Origin: Firmicutes bacterium UBA994
GTDB taxonomy: Bacteria > Bacillota > UBA994
Direction: 5' to 3'
Assembly (NCBI GenBank): GCA_002292025.1
Contig: DBBC01000074.1
Location: 1-7,797 of the forward strand
Length of the DNA: 7,797 bases
This document shows, one piece after another, positions 1 to 5,863 of the stretch. The notes under the pieces are model-generated. The model was not told the DNA's origin. It did not search any database and saw only the letters and a list, made by a program, of their open reading frames with translations. The stretch's first letter is position 1; each line of letters begins with the position of its first letter. The translations under genes were made by a program, and so were the position numbers.

Positions 1-621
1 CTGGCCGACCTCGGGAATGCAGAAGGGGGACGGCTAAAGCGACGGGTCAACTTTTTGCTAGATGAGTTTGGCAACATCCCGCCCATCCCGGATTTTGATA
101 AGAAGCTGACCGTATCCGCTGGCCGAAATATTCGTTTTCTGCTGGCGGTGCAAGATGTCGCTCAGGTAAAGGCTCGCTACGGCGATGCTCACGGCACGAT
201 TCTGGGCAACTGCGCGACTTGGGTCTATCTGTCTACGGCAGACGTAGAAACCGCCAAGATGATCAGCGCTAAAACAGGACAGCACACCATAGCCACACAA
301 AGCCATTCATCTGCGAAGGGGAGCACGGAGTCCAATATTAGCGAAAGCGCGACGGGACGGGCGCTCTTGATGCCGGATGAAGTGGCGCGGTGGCCCAAAG
401 GCTATGCGCTGGTACTGCAGACTGGCCATAATGCGGCGAAACTGCAGCTCCCGGATCTGTCGGCGTGGCCTGCCGACAAAGACCTGTCCCCCGTCCAGAT
501 ACACCGCCGGACGGGTGTTTCTTACCCCGTATTTTCTTTGGAACGCGCCGCACCGGCAGTTTCGACCGAGCGGCAGATGCCATTGTATCGGCGAGAAGCG
601 AGAAGGCCCGCAAAGCCGTAG
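1..621 (+). CDS. virD4: VirD4/TrsK-type type IV coupling ATPase, C-terminal part (5' truncated by window)
   Basis: The frame is open from base 1 to the TAG at 619-621, leaving the last 206 residues. Coupling proteins are hexameric, membrane-anchored ATPases that hand the relaxosome (relaxase plus DNA) to the mating channel. The visible part starts just before the Walker B motif: FLLDEFGN is encoded around 49-75. It is followed by NIPPIPDF, and then by the AVQDVAQVKARYG...ILGNC segment, which matches the conserved Q-D/Q-YG-N motif III of the TraG/VirD4 family. The membrane anchor and Walker A lie upstream, outside the window. The last 40 or so residues are basic and proline-rich and look family-variable. 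A TTG at 55 is not the start, because the frame and the homology continue upstream of it. The gene is the first in a co-directional transfer cluster, 51 bp ahead of the next gene. Confidence 0.93.
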   Translation: MADLGNAEGGRLKRRVNFLLDEFGNIPPIPDFDKKLTVSAGRNIRFLLAVQDVAQVKARYGDAHGTILGNCATWVYLSTADVETAKMISAKTGQHTIATQSHSSAKGSTESNISESATGRALLMPDEVARWPKGYALVLQTGHNAAKLQLPDLSAWPADKDLSPVQIHRRTGVSYPVFSLERAAPAVSTERQMPLYRREARRPAKP

Positions 622-672
622 GAGTGCCGCTCAAATTAAGTCCCTAAATATATTATGCGAGGAGGACGAATA

Positions 673-915
673 ATGCCCACGTTCATTACAAACATTGGCC
701 GCTTGCTGACAGACGCGACCACTTGGATCCTTTTCTTAATACCCACCGCCGGAGGTCTAATGATTGGCTATCACGCCCTGATGAAGGAAGTGGAGGAAGG
801 GGATGTCCACTCGGCGGCCTTGCACAATAAGGCCATTAAGAACATTCTCATAGGCGGCGCCGTCGGCATGAGCGCGACGGCCATTGTGCGGGTTGTGCTG
901 GCATATTTTCAGTAA
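673..915 (+). CDS. Small two-helix membrane protein, VirB2/Maff2-like pilin candidate
   Basis: An 80-residue protein with two hydrophobic segments, about residues 17-36 (WILFLIPTAGGLMIGY) and 57-78 (NILIGGAVGMSATAIVRVVLAYF). A short charged loop (KEVEEGD...HNKAIK) separates them. ATG 673 is preferred over the in-frame ATG at 655, because the strong ribosome binding site GAGGAGGA at 659-666 lies 6 bp before 673 and would be inside the gene otherwise. Size, topology and position between the coupling ATPase and the VirB6-like gene match the small Maff2/VirB2-like proteins at this place in Gram-positive conjugative elements, presumed to be the pilin-like channel subunit. The assignment rests on topology and context rather than a diagnostic motif. 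A strong hairpin follows the stop codon. Confidence 0.75.
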   Translation: MPTFITNIGRLLTDATTWILFLIPTAGGLMIGYHALMKEVEEGDVHSAALHNKAIKNILIGGAVGMSATAIVRVVLAYFQ

Positions 916-927
916 AAAACACGACAG

Positions 928-952
928 AGGGGCCCCGCATGGCGGGGTCCCT
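928..952 (+). terminator. GC-rich hairpin after the pilin-like gene (attenuator or mRNA-stabilising stem)
   Basis: An 11-bp stem (928-938 with 942-952) with an ATG triloop, perfect except for one G-U pair. It begins 12 bp after the stop of the VirB2-like gene. No T-run follows (CTGAGTTAGC), so it is not a canonical intrinsic terminator. It could be a partial terminator or a 3'-end stabiliser that keeps the small abundant subunit above the downstream genes. The stem is seen in the sequence; the role is inferred. Confidence 0.45.
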
Positions 953-1022
953 GAGTTAGCAGCCGCAGGAGCGAAGGCCTCGGCATAACCTAAAACCAAA
1001 AAGAAAGGAACGGGGTGGGGTT

Positions 1023-1892
1023 TTGGGATTTTTCACGGACATACTCACGACTTCCATCAACGGGTTTCTCGTGAATGTCCTGAATGACGTTCTTGCTTTT
1101 TTTACTACGACTATAGCGCGGGAACACGAGATGGCGCTGCGCTTGCTTGATATGCCCTTTGTCCAAAATGCTATTTCTTTGGCGCAAATTGTTGGCGGGG
1201 CGCTGCTTGGGCTAAAAGTTGCGGTGGAAAGTTTGCGTCAGTACATTCTTTTCACTACGGGGAACTCCGATGCAAACCCAATTAAACTAGTCAAGCGCGC
1301 TATATATGCCGCCGTGTTCCTTGCCGGGTCGCCTTGGCTCGCTCGGGTTGTTTTTGGGTATGGCGCGGAGCTGGCGGTGGCCGTAGCGCGGGTGCCTGTT
1401 CTTGGCGAAGGCTCTAATCCTCTGCGCGGTTTGATGACGCAGTTCGGGGCGGCGGGGTTTAGTGCGCTGCTACTGCTTGGGGCGATGGTTGTTTTTTGGC
1501 TGATCATATACCTGCAGTCCATCATCCGGAGCGTGGAGGTCGCCTTCTTGTCGGTGGCAGGGCCAATCATGGCGGTCGGGCTAACCGGGCAAGACGAAGG
1601 AGCTTGGGCGGTCTGGTGGCGTGAACTGGTTGTGGTGTCACTGTCGCAAGCCGTGCAGATGTTTATGCTGACGGGGTTTTTTGCGACGTTTGGAGGGGTA
1701 CTGGGAGGCCAAGGCATGAACGTCTACACGGGCTTACTGGGGGTAGCTTGGCTCTGGATCGCGCATCGGACGCCTGCGGTTCTACGACAATTCGCTTACC
1801 ATACAGGGACAGGCTCGTTAGCGTCGACCGCGAGCCGTGCGGGGACGTCGGCGGTGACGTTGGTGAAAACGCTGACTGCCAGAAGGCCTTAA
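1023..1892 (+). CDS. VirB6/TrbL-like polytopic membrane protein of the mating channel
   Basis: A 289-residue protein with a short amphipathic N-terminus and several long hydrophobic segments. These lie roughly at residues 53-70, 90-112, 142-170 (LLLLGAMVVFWLIIYLQSI), 175-190, 205-232 and 238-250, followed by a Ser/Thr/Arg-rich tail. The segment QSIIRSVEVAFLSVAGPIMAVGL and the W-x-W-W-x-E motif after it are typical of TrbL/VirB6-like proteins of Gram-positive elements (the CD1112/TrsL type), which form the inner-membrane part of the secretion channel. The chosen start is TTG 1023. The nearest ribosome binding sites are the AAAGGA at 1004-1009, which is rather far, and the G-rich run 1012-1020, which is very close, so the start is uncertain by a few codons. 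The gene lies in the transfer operon, 21 bp before prgI. Confidence 0.85.
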   Translation: MGFFTDILTTSINGFLVNVLNDVLAFFTTTIAREHEMALRLLDMPFVQNAISLAQIVGGALLGLKVAVESLRQYILFTTGNSDANPIKLVKRAIYAAVFLAGSPWLARVVFGYGAELAVAVARVPVLGEGSNPLRGLMTQFGAAGFSALLLLGAMVVFWLIIYLQSIIRSVEVAFLSVAGPIMAVGLTGQDEGAWAVWWRELVVVSLSQAVQMFMLTGFFATFGGVLGGQGMNVYTGLLGVAWLWIAHRTPAVLRQFAYHTGTGSLASTASRAGTSAVTLVKTLTARRP

Positions 1893-1913
1893 AAGATAGG
1901 GGGTTTTGGGGAT

Positions 1914-2213
1914 ATGGCTGTGTATTTAGTTCCAAAGAACGTTAGAGCGCGATTTGAGTTAATCCCGGGCTTGGGCCTGCCTGAGCTGGGCCTGTGCGGG
2001 GCAGGCGCGCTTGTGGGGATTGTCTTTGCCGGACTGGCGGCGCTTTTCGGCGCCTCTTTTCTTTTGCGTATGGTTTTTTTCGTGATTCCCATCGGGCTTA
2101 TGTTTTTTGCCACTAGGGGCGGCATAGACGGAGAAAGCCTATACGTTCTCGCGGTGCTCTACCGGCGGTGGAGAGCAGGTAGAAAACGATACGTGCAAGG
2201 GGGTGGAGTATGA
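1914..2213 (+). CDS. prgI: PrgI-family protein (VirB3-like channel subunit)
   Basis: A 99-residue protein that opens with MAVYLVPKNVRARFELIPGL, the usual PrgI/TrsC start of a short cytoplasmic segment leading into a membrane hairpin. Two adjacent hydrophobic helices follow at about residues 25-47 and 48-66, then a basic tail (YRRWRAGRKRY). PrgI proteins are the VirB3-like partners of the VirB4 ATPase in Gram-positive type IV secretion. The ATG is preceded by a G-rich ribosome binding site (GGGG at 1908-1911). The stop overlaps the next start by 4 bp (ATGA), indicating translational coupling to the TrsD-like gene. Length and order are normal for the family. Confidence 0.88.
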   Translation: MAVYLVPKNVRARFELIPGLGLPELGLCGAGALVGIVFAGLAALFGASFLLRMVFFVIPIGLMFFATRGGIDGESLYVLAVLYRRWRAGRKRYVQGGGV

Positions 2214-2812
2214 ATCTTGCAGGCCTTCTTAAGAAACGCAAGCAAGAGAAAAAGGCAGGGGTGCGAGAGTGGCTCCCAATAGAGTCAATCGACGCGCGCA
2301 CCATCAAAAAGAAGGATGGGACCCATGTTGCGCTGCTAAGAGTTCTGCCGGTGAACATGTCACTGCGCAGCGACGGGGAAAAAAAGCGGGCTGTCTCAGC
2401 GTGGCATGAAGTGCTTAACGGCATTAAAGCCCCCATGCAAGTGTTCGCGCTGGGCCGCCCTATCGACCTCGACGCTTATCTCCAACGCCTCACGGACATG
2501 GCGGCAAACGAAACGAACCCTACTCGCAAAAAGTTGCTTCGGGACTACAGCCGCTATGTATCCGGCGTGGCCGCAGGCGGAGAAACTGCCGAACGCAGGT
2601 TCTATGTGCTGCTAACGGGGGAAAACGCGGTCCACGCGCAAACGATAGCGCATGAGATGGCGACTAGCCTTACCGGCGCCGGACTCGCGGCGTCGCTCTG
2701 TGACGGGTCGGAAATTTTAGAGGTGCTTTTCGCTTTCTTTAACCCCGACAAGGCGGCGACAGAGCGCATGGGCGCCTTGGGGACGGTTCTTCCACCTATC
2801 TATGATTTTTAA
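2210..2812 (+). CDS. trsD: TrsD/TraD-family conjugative transfer protein (VirB4-associated)
   Basis: A 200-residue soluble protein with no signal peptide or membrane helix. The N-terminus is highly basic (KKRKQEKK). It is followed by a VirB4 N-domain-like region: REWLPIESID, then LLRVLPVNMSLRSDGEKKRAVSAWHEVLNGIKAPMQVFALGRPIDLDAYL, and later RRFYVLLTGEN. In pSK41-type systems TrsD precedes TrsE/VirB4 and corresponds to the N-terminal domain that larger VirB4 proteins carry in one chain. The assignment comes from recognised pattern and gene order. Here the partner ATPase begins only at 6743, because about 3.9 kb of toxin-antitoxin cargo separates the two genes. The C-terminus (...LPPIYDF) looks intact, so the insertion probably fell just after the stop. 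Confidence 0.75.
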   Translation: MNLAGLLKKRKQEKKAGVREWLPIESIDARTIKKKDGTHVALLRVLPVNMSLRSDGEKKRAVSAWHEVLNGIKAPMQVFALGRPIDLDAYLQRLTDMAANETNPTRKKLLRDYSRYVSGVAAGGETAERRFYVLLTGENAVHAQTIAHEMATSLTGAGLAASLCDGSEILEVLFAFFNPDKAATERMGALGTVLPPIYDF

Positions 2813-2828
2813 GTTGTCCTCTGTAACG

Positions 2829-2857
2829 TTGCAATAATAGCGACAATGTGCTATTAT
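2829..2857 (+). promoter_or_regulatory. Promoter of the abiEi-abiEii pair
   Basis: A near-consensus sigma-70/sigma-A promoter: -35 TTGCAA at 2829-2834, a 17-bp spacer, and -10 TATTAT at 2852-2857. It lies 22 bp before the abiEi ATG. A strong ribosome binding site (AAAGGAGGTGG, 2865-2875) follows with 7 bp from GGAGG to the start. The module therefore carries its own promoter instead of depending on the transfer operon. Confidence 0.7.
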
Positions 2858-2858
2858 T
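2833..2858. promoter_or_regulatory. Inverted-repeat operator overlapping the abiE promoter
   Basis: A perfect 9-bp inverted repeat, AATAATAGC (2833-2841) and GCTATTATT (2850-2858), separated by 8 bp. The left arm overlaps the end of the -35 box and the right arm covers the -10 box. AbiEi antitoxins of characterised type IV systems repress their own operon by binding inverted repeats at the promoter, so this is the likely AbiEi binding site. The repeat is seen directly; its binding partner is inferred. Confidence 0.7.
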
Positions 2859-2879
2859 AAAGCGAAAGGAGGTGGCCGC

Positions 2880-3644
2880 ATGAAGCACTACAAAGAACTG
2901 TTGCTAAAAGGCTGTTTTGCGTGGGAGGATGTTCGCAATATGGTGGGCAACCCGAACACAGCGAGCAACCTCATTCAGAACTACTTGACGAAGGGATATA
3001 TAAAGAGGGTCAAGCGCAACTTGTATGTTGCAGTCAACATGGTGGACGGCATGAGTGTCGCCAACCGATTTGTCATAGCAAGCCATATCACCAAAAGTGC
3101 CTGTGTTTCGCATCATTCTGCGTTCTCGTATTATGGGTACACCAATCAGGTTTTTAATGAGGTGTACGTATCTTCCAGTTCAAAATTCAATTCCTTTGAT
3201 TTTGACGGAGTGACTTTTCGCTATGTCATGGCGCGGATAAACGCAGGAGTGGAGAAAAGGGCGGATGGCGTTGCCGTAACTGATCTTGAGCGCACAGTGA
3301 TAGACGGCATCAACGACTTTGAGAAGATTGGCGGGCTGGAAGAGCTGCTGCGCAGTCTGGCCATGGTGCCATATGCCGATGAGGACAGGCTATTGCGCTA
3401 TCTAGAAAGCTATGATAAGCAGGTCCTGTACCAAAAAACCGGGTATATATTGGAGCATTTCAAGAAAGAAATGTCTGTCAGCGAGAGATTTTTTGAACAG
3501 TGCGCGGCTCGTCTTTCTAAGAGTGTCCGATATCTATCCTCAGGCCCAGTCAAGGGTAAAGTGCAGTATGATAAGCGCTGGCAGCTGCTTGTGCCTAACG
3601 ATTTGTTATCCATCCTGCTTGAAGGAGGAGATCAATTTGCCTGA
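2880..3644 (+). CDS. abiEi: AbiEi-type antitoxin and transcriptional autoregulator
   Basis: A 254-residue protein with the AbiEi layout. An N-terminal winged helix (about residues 1-45, ending GYIKRVKRNLYVAV) is followed by the conserved segment FVIASHITKSACVSHHSAFSYYGY (about 62-85). A beta-rich part comes next, then VTDLERTVIDGI (about 131-142) and a helical C-terminal domain. AbiEi neutralises the AbiEii nucleotidyltransferase toxin without direct protein binding (type IV) and represses the operon. The ATG has an excellent ribosome binding site at 2865-2875. Its stop overlaps the TTG start of abiEii by 8 bp, so the two are coupled. It lies inside a type IV secretion operon, is AT-richer than its transfer neighbours, and was presumably acquired as cargo. 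Reported functions of the family are abortive phage infection and stabilisation of mobile elements. Confidence 0.88.
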   Translation: MKHYKELLLKGCFAWEDVRNMVGNPNTASNLIQNYLTKGYIKRVKRNLYVAVNMVDGMSVANRFVIASHITKSACVSHHSAFSYYGYTNQVFNEVYVSSSSKFNSFDFDGVTFRYVMARINAGVEKRADGVAVTDLERTVIDGINDFEKIGGLEELLRSLAMVPYADEDRLLRYLESYDKQVLYQKTGYILEHFKKEMSVSERFFEQCAARLSKSVRYLSSGPVKGKVQYDKRWQLLVPNDLLSILLEGGDQFA

Positions 3645-4602
3645 TTATGATAAGCGGACACTTGGAAAACAGGCACAGGAACTTGGCTTTGTTCGTGATA
3701 CGTTGGAAAAGACGTACCGTTTAGCGGAAATCTTGAAGCATCTGAATACCAATCCATTGCCAAAAAATTCTCTTGCGCTGAAGGGTGGAACAGCCATCAA
3801 TCTGACGCTCTTTAATTTGCCAAGACTGTCGGTTGACCTTGATTTTGATTACCTGCATAACAATACCCGAGATGAAATGCTTGCTGAACGGCAACGCCTA
3901 TTCGAGGGCATCTTCAAGTATATGGCGGCAAGCGGCTACGAGCTAAGTTCGCAGTCAAAGAACACCCACTCTCTAGATTCTTACGTTTTCTCCTATATGA
4001 ACGCTGCCGGAACGAAGGACAACATTAAGATTGAAATCAACTATTCCCTTCGCGCTCACATTCTGCCGACCGAGAACAGGGCCGTAGAAACCCTGGGTTT
4101 GTTTGATCAACTGACGGTGCATTCGTTGGCCGCACTGGAGATATTCGGGAGTAAAATAGTTGCATTACTTACTAGAACCGCTGCAAGGGATCTCTACGAC
4201 CTCAACAACATGCTTTACTTTGGGCTGTTTGATGAAAGCCAATGGCCTATGCTGAGGAAATGCACGGTTTTTTACAGCGCACTCGGCGAGGGAAAGGCGG
4301 GCGAGGACTTCCAGCTTGACAATATCGATAGTCTTACGCACCATAAAATCAAAACTGATTTGTTGCCCGTTATCCGTAGAACAGAGCATTTTGATTTGCA
4401 GGCCGCTCAAAGGCGAGTAAAAGGATTTCTTGCTACACTGCTGTATCTTGATGAAAGAGAAAAAGCCTTTTTGCGGTTGTTTGCGAAGAAGGAATACCGC
4501 CCCGATTTGTTATTTGACGACAAGGACATAATGAGTCGTATTTGGGATCATCCACTGGTTTTCTGGAAAATGCGGAACTCACTTAGAGGGCCTTCCCGAT
4601 AA
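3637..4602 (+). CDS. abiEii: AbiEii-type nucleotidyltransferase toxin
   Basis: A 321-residue DUF1814/AbiEii protein starting at TTG 3637, 6 bp after the ribosome binding site GAAGGAGGAG (3621-3630). The frame is open further upstream, but only within abiEi. All four family motifs are present: KGGTA (49-53), S-x-DLDFD (65-71), KIEIN (131-135) and K173 with RDLYDL (184-189). The toxin is predicted to be active. Characterised family members use NTP, with GTP preferred for AbiEii, and the related MenT toxins add nucleotides to tRNA acceptor ends and stop growth. The C-terminus (WDHPLVFWKMRNSLRGPSR) is about normal in length, but its last codons and stop lie inside an 83-bp direct repeat, so the natural end may have been a few residues different. 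Confidence 0.9.
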   Translation: MPDYDKRTLGKQAQELGFVRDTLEKTYRLAEILKHLNTNPLPKNSLALKGGTAINLTLFNLPRLSVDLDFDYLHNNTRDEMLAERQRLFEGIFKYMAASGYELSSQSKNTHSLDSYVFSYMNAAGTKDNIKIEINYSLRAHILPTENRAVETLGLFDQLTVHSLAALEIFGSKIVALLTRTAARDLYDLNNMLYFGLFDESQWPMLRKCTVFYSALGEGKAGEDFQLDNIDSLTHHKIKTDLLPVIRRTEHFDLQAAQRRVKGFLATLLYLDEREKAFLRLFAKKEYRPDLLFDDKDIMSRIWDHPLVFWKMRNSLRGPSR

Positions 4603-4672
4603 GGCACTGTCGTTGTACGGTCTCGCAAGGCGCTGAGAAATCGGTGCCTTGTTATTTTGCAAGGGTTTCATC
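4590..4672. repeat. 83-bp perfect direct repeat, copy 1
   Basis: Identical over 83 bp to 6635-6717, 2,045 bp downstream and in the same orientation. The flanks diverge at once on both sides (G/A on the left, A/G on the right). Copy 1 encodes the last three residues and the stop codon of abiEii, and it touches the point where the minus-strand transposase gene breaks off (4673-4676). It has no terminal inverted repeats and no open frame of note. It folds internally (see the hairpin entry). Confidence 0.93.
4598..4658 (+). terminator. Long hairpin with U-rich tail inside repeat copy 1 (possible terminator of abiEii)
   Basis: Bases 4598-4609 can pair with 4642-4653 as a 12-bp RNA stem with three G-U pairs; the core AAGGCAC/GTGCCTT is perfect. 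A smaller inner stem pairs TCTC (4621-4624) with GAGA (4635-4638). The 3' arm is followed by ATTTT, so on the plus strand this resembles an intrinsic terminator with an unusually large, structured loop. The same fold exists at 6643-6703. It could instead be a recombination or binding site. Confidence 0.4.
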
Positions 4673-4673
4673 A

Positions 4674-5114
4674 CTAACTGTCTATGGCTTTGCCGTCGAT
4701 GGCCAAGTTGCGGCCGAAGTTAGACAGCTCCTTGTAACACTGCTGTCCCAGAACAGCAAAGATGTCCTCTACTAGCTCCATGTGCGCAAACAGCTTCACA
4801 AAAAAGCGACTGTACACCCACTGCGGGGGCGCTTTGTCTCCCTTAAAACCACACATGGCTCTTAACTGACCGTTGCGGTTTAACTCTCTTCTTAAACTCT
4901 CCACGGAAGGGTGCTGATAAACTATGCCGGCTAAAACGGAGTTCCAGACCGCCCGGAGGGGATAGTCGTCACGGCCTTGACCCCGTTTAAGCTCCAAACG
5001 TCGCATTAGTTTCTCATCAGGCATATGCTCTAAGACTAGACGTAGCCTTTCTAAGTCCCCTAATCCTTCGATTTCTTCCCACCCAAACAGTCGCTGTTGC
5101 GGCATAATAGCCAT
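4674..5114 (-). pseudogene. DDE transposase fragment (N-terminal third), IS remnant
   Basis: Read on the minus strand from ATG 5114, the frame gives 146 residues and then hits TAG at the edge of the 83-bp repeat. The sequence (PQQRLFGWEEIEGLGDLERL...YPLRAVWNSVLAGIVYQHPSVESLRREL) is the N-terminal DUF772-like domain of large DDE transposases of the IS1182/IS5-like group. It ends at LAIDGKAIDS, where the first catalytic aspartate is expected. The rest of the catalytic core (roughly two thirds of a normal protein) is missing, so it cannot work. A ribosome binding site (AAAAGGTGG on the minus strand) lies about 8 bp before the start, so the 5' end is original. The IS family is not settled by the sequence alone. 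Confidence 0.8.
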
Positions 5115-5380
5115 GGTAGACCCACCTTTTCTCGTGTTTTGTTTTCCACTTTAATACTTCGACATAGGAAGTCATTTACCTTTTAGTGCTGTAAATGTTC
5201 TTTTACCCTAAACAAACCTACAAAACCCAATCTACCAATAATACGCCATGATCGTGGGGTCAATTTTACGGTTTTAGCACAGCACGGGCTGCAAAAAGCC
5301 CCATTTTACGGCTCCTTTTTGGGGTAAAGAGTTTTTCCTAATCTAAAATTGCACCCAGAAGCCTAGATGTCTTTGACGGA
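5115..5380. other. AT-rich upstream end of the truncated IS and spacer; no gene seen
   Basis: This stretch holds the leader of the truncated transposase (minus strand) and probably the surviving IS end. No coding frame is convincing. Two 9-bp direct copies of ATTTTACGG lie exactly 40 bp apart (5263-5271 and 5303-5311), and a small hairpin GGGCT/AGCCC lies between them (5286-5290 with 5297-5301). These could be transposase-binding repeats or the IS terminus, but no matching opposite end remains in the window to test it. The promoter of the downstream DUF6922-like module begins at the right edge. Confidence 0.5.
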
Positions 5381-5401
5381 GTGACGCTGTTTGGGTACAA
5401 T
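5373..5401 (+). promoter_or_regulatory. Promoter of the DUF6922-nucleotidyltransferase pair
   Basis: TTGACG at 5373-5378, a 17-bp spacer and TACAAT at 5396-5401 form a strong candidate promoter. It predicts a start near 5408 and an untranslated leader of about 87 nt before the ATG at 5495. This argues against the longer in-frame GTG start at 5381, which would lie inside the promoter. Confidence 0.6.
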
Positions 5402-5440
5402 TGTATCGGACTTTCCGCGACGGCAGAACGACCGCCTTCT

Positions 5441-5460
5441 GTGGGGACACTGTTCCGCAC
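5441..5460. promoter_or_regulatory. Quasi-palindrome in the leader of the second toxin-antitoxin pair
   Basis: The arms GTGGGGA (5441-5447) and TCCGCAC (5454-5460) match at 6 of 7 positions around a 6-bp centre. It lies downstream of the predicted transcription start and 34 bp before the ATG. It could be an operator for the small partner protein or a leader hairpin. The match is short and may be chance. Confidence 0.3.
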
Positions 5461-5494
5461 TTATAGGCGAAATGCCAAAGAAAGGGGGCGCTCT

Positions 5495-5836
5495 ATGCAA
5501 TATCCAATGGATCGGGTTGAACAGGATGCGGAGGGAGGCTGTCTGGGCGTTCCTTGTTGGATGAGAGCATACTTTTGGGATGTCGATTTAAGTGAGCTTG
5601 ATGTAACGCAAAATCGCGATTACATCATTACTCGGCTTCTTAGTTTGGGCGACCAGCACACCTTGAAATGGGTGTTTGACACATATGAGCGTGACGTCAT
5701 AGCACATGTCGTAAAAAACAGTCGCGGCTTACTGCTAAAGGCCGCCGTTTTTTGGCAAAAATATTTCAACTTAAGCGAATCGGAAATGAGATGCTTTAAG
5801 GTATTTGAAGACATGAAAAACTTTTACACCTTCTAA
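5495..5836 (+). CDS. DUF6922-like small protein, probable antitoxin of the second module
   Basis: A 113-residue protein starting at ATG 5495, behind the ribosome binding site AAAGAAAGGGGG (5477-5488). The pattern YFWDVDLSELDVTQNRDYIITRLLSLGD (about residues 26-53), then a helix with FDTYERDVIAHVV and SRGLLLKAAVFWQKYF, matches the DUF6922 family. That family typically reads F-W-D-V, L-D, II-R-L-x-x-G-D and later FW-x-x-F, and usually sits just before an AbiEii/AbiGii-like nucleotidyltransferase. The family has no firmly established biochemistry that I know of. Context suggests the antitoxin or regulator of the next gene, which starts 27 bp downstream. No recognised DNA-binding helix is obvious, so autoregulation is unproven. 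Confidence 0.72.
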   Translation: MQYPMDRVEQDAEGGCLGVPCWMRAYFWDVDLSELDVTQNRDYIITRLLSLGDQHTLKWVFDTYERDVIAHVVKNSRGLLLKAAVFWQKYFNLSESEMRCFKVFEDMKNFYTF

Positions 5837-5863
5837 CCAATTGTGACTTGGGAGAGTGGGGAC

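Noticed and set aside
1238..1717. 159-residue open frame on the minus strand
   Set aside because: It is antisense to the VirB6-like gene, has low-complexity Ser/Thr/Pro composition and no ribosome binding site context. It is a shadow of the GC-rich coding strand.
4590..4672. Integron attC site as an explanation of the 83-bp repeat
   Set aside because: No GTTRRRY / RYYYAAC core pair is present at the right places, no integrase is visible, and the module between the copies contains several genes and an IS fragment in the opposite direction.
4590..4672. MITE or IS end as an explanation of the 83-bp repeat
   Set aside because: The two ends are not inverted repeats of each other and no target-site duplication is visible. 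A hairpin-ended element without inverted repeats cannot be excluded.
5345..5494. Remnant of a second abiEi gene (the string TTTGACGGAGTGAC occurs here and in abiEi near 3199)
   Set aside because: The match is only 14 bp, the surrounding translation does not resemble AbiEi, and the string is better explained as part of the -35 region of the module 2 promoter.
5381..5494. Longer GTG-initiated start for the DUF6922-like protein
   Set aside because: It lies inside the predicted promoter. The extra 38 residues do not look like the family, and ATG 5495 has a good ribosome binding site.
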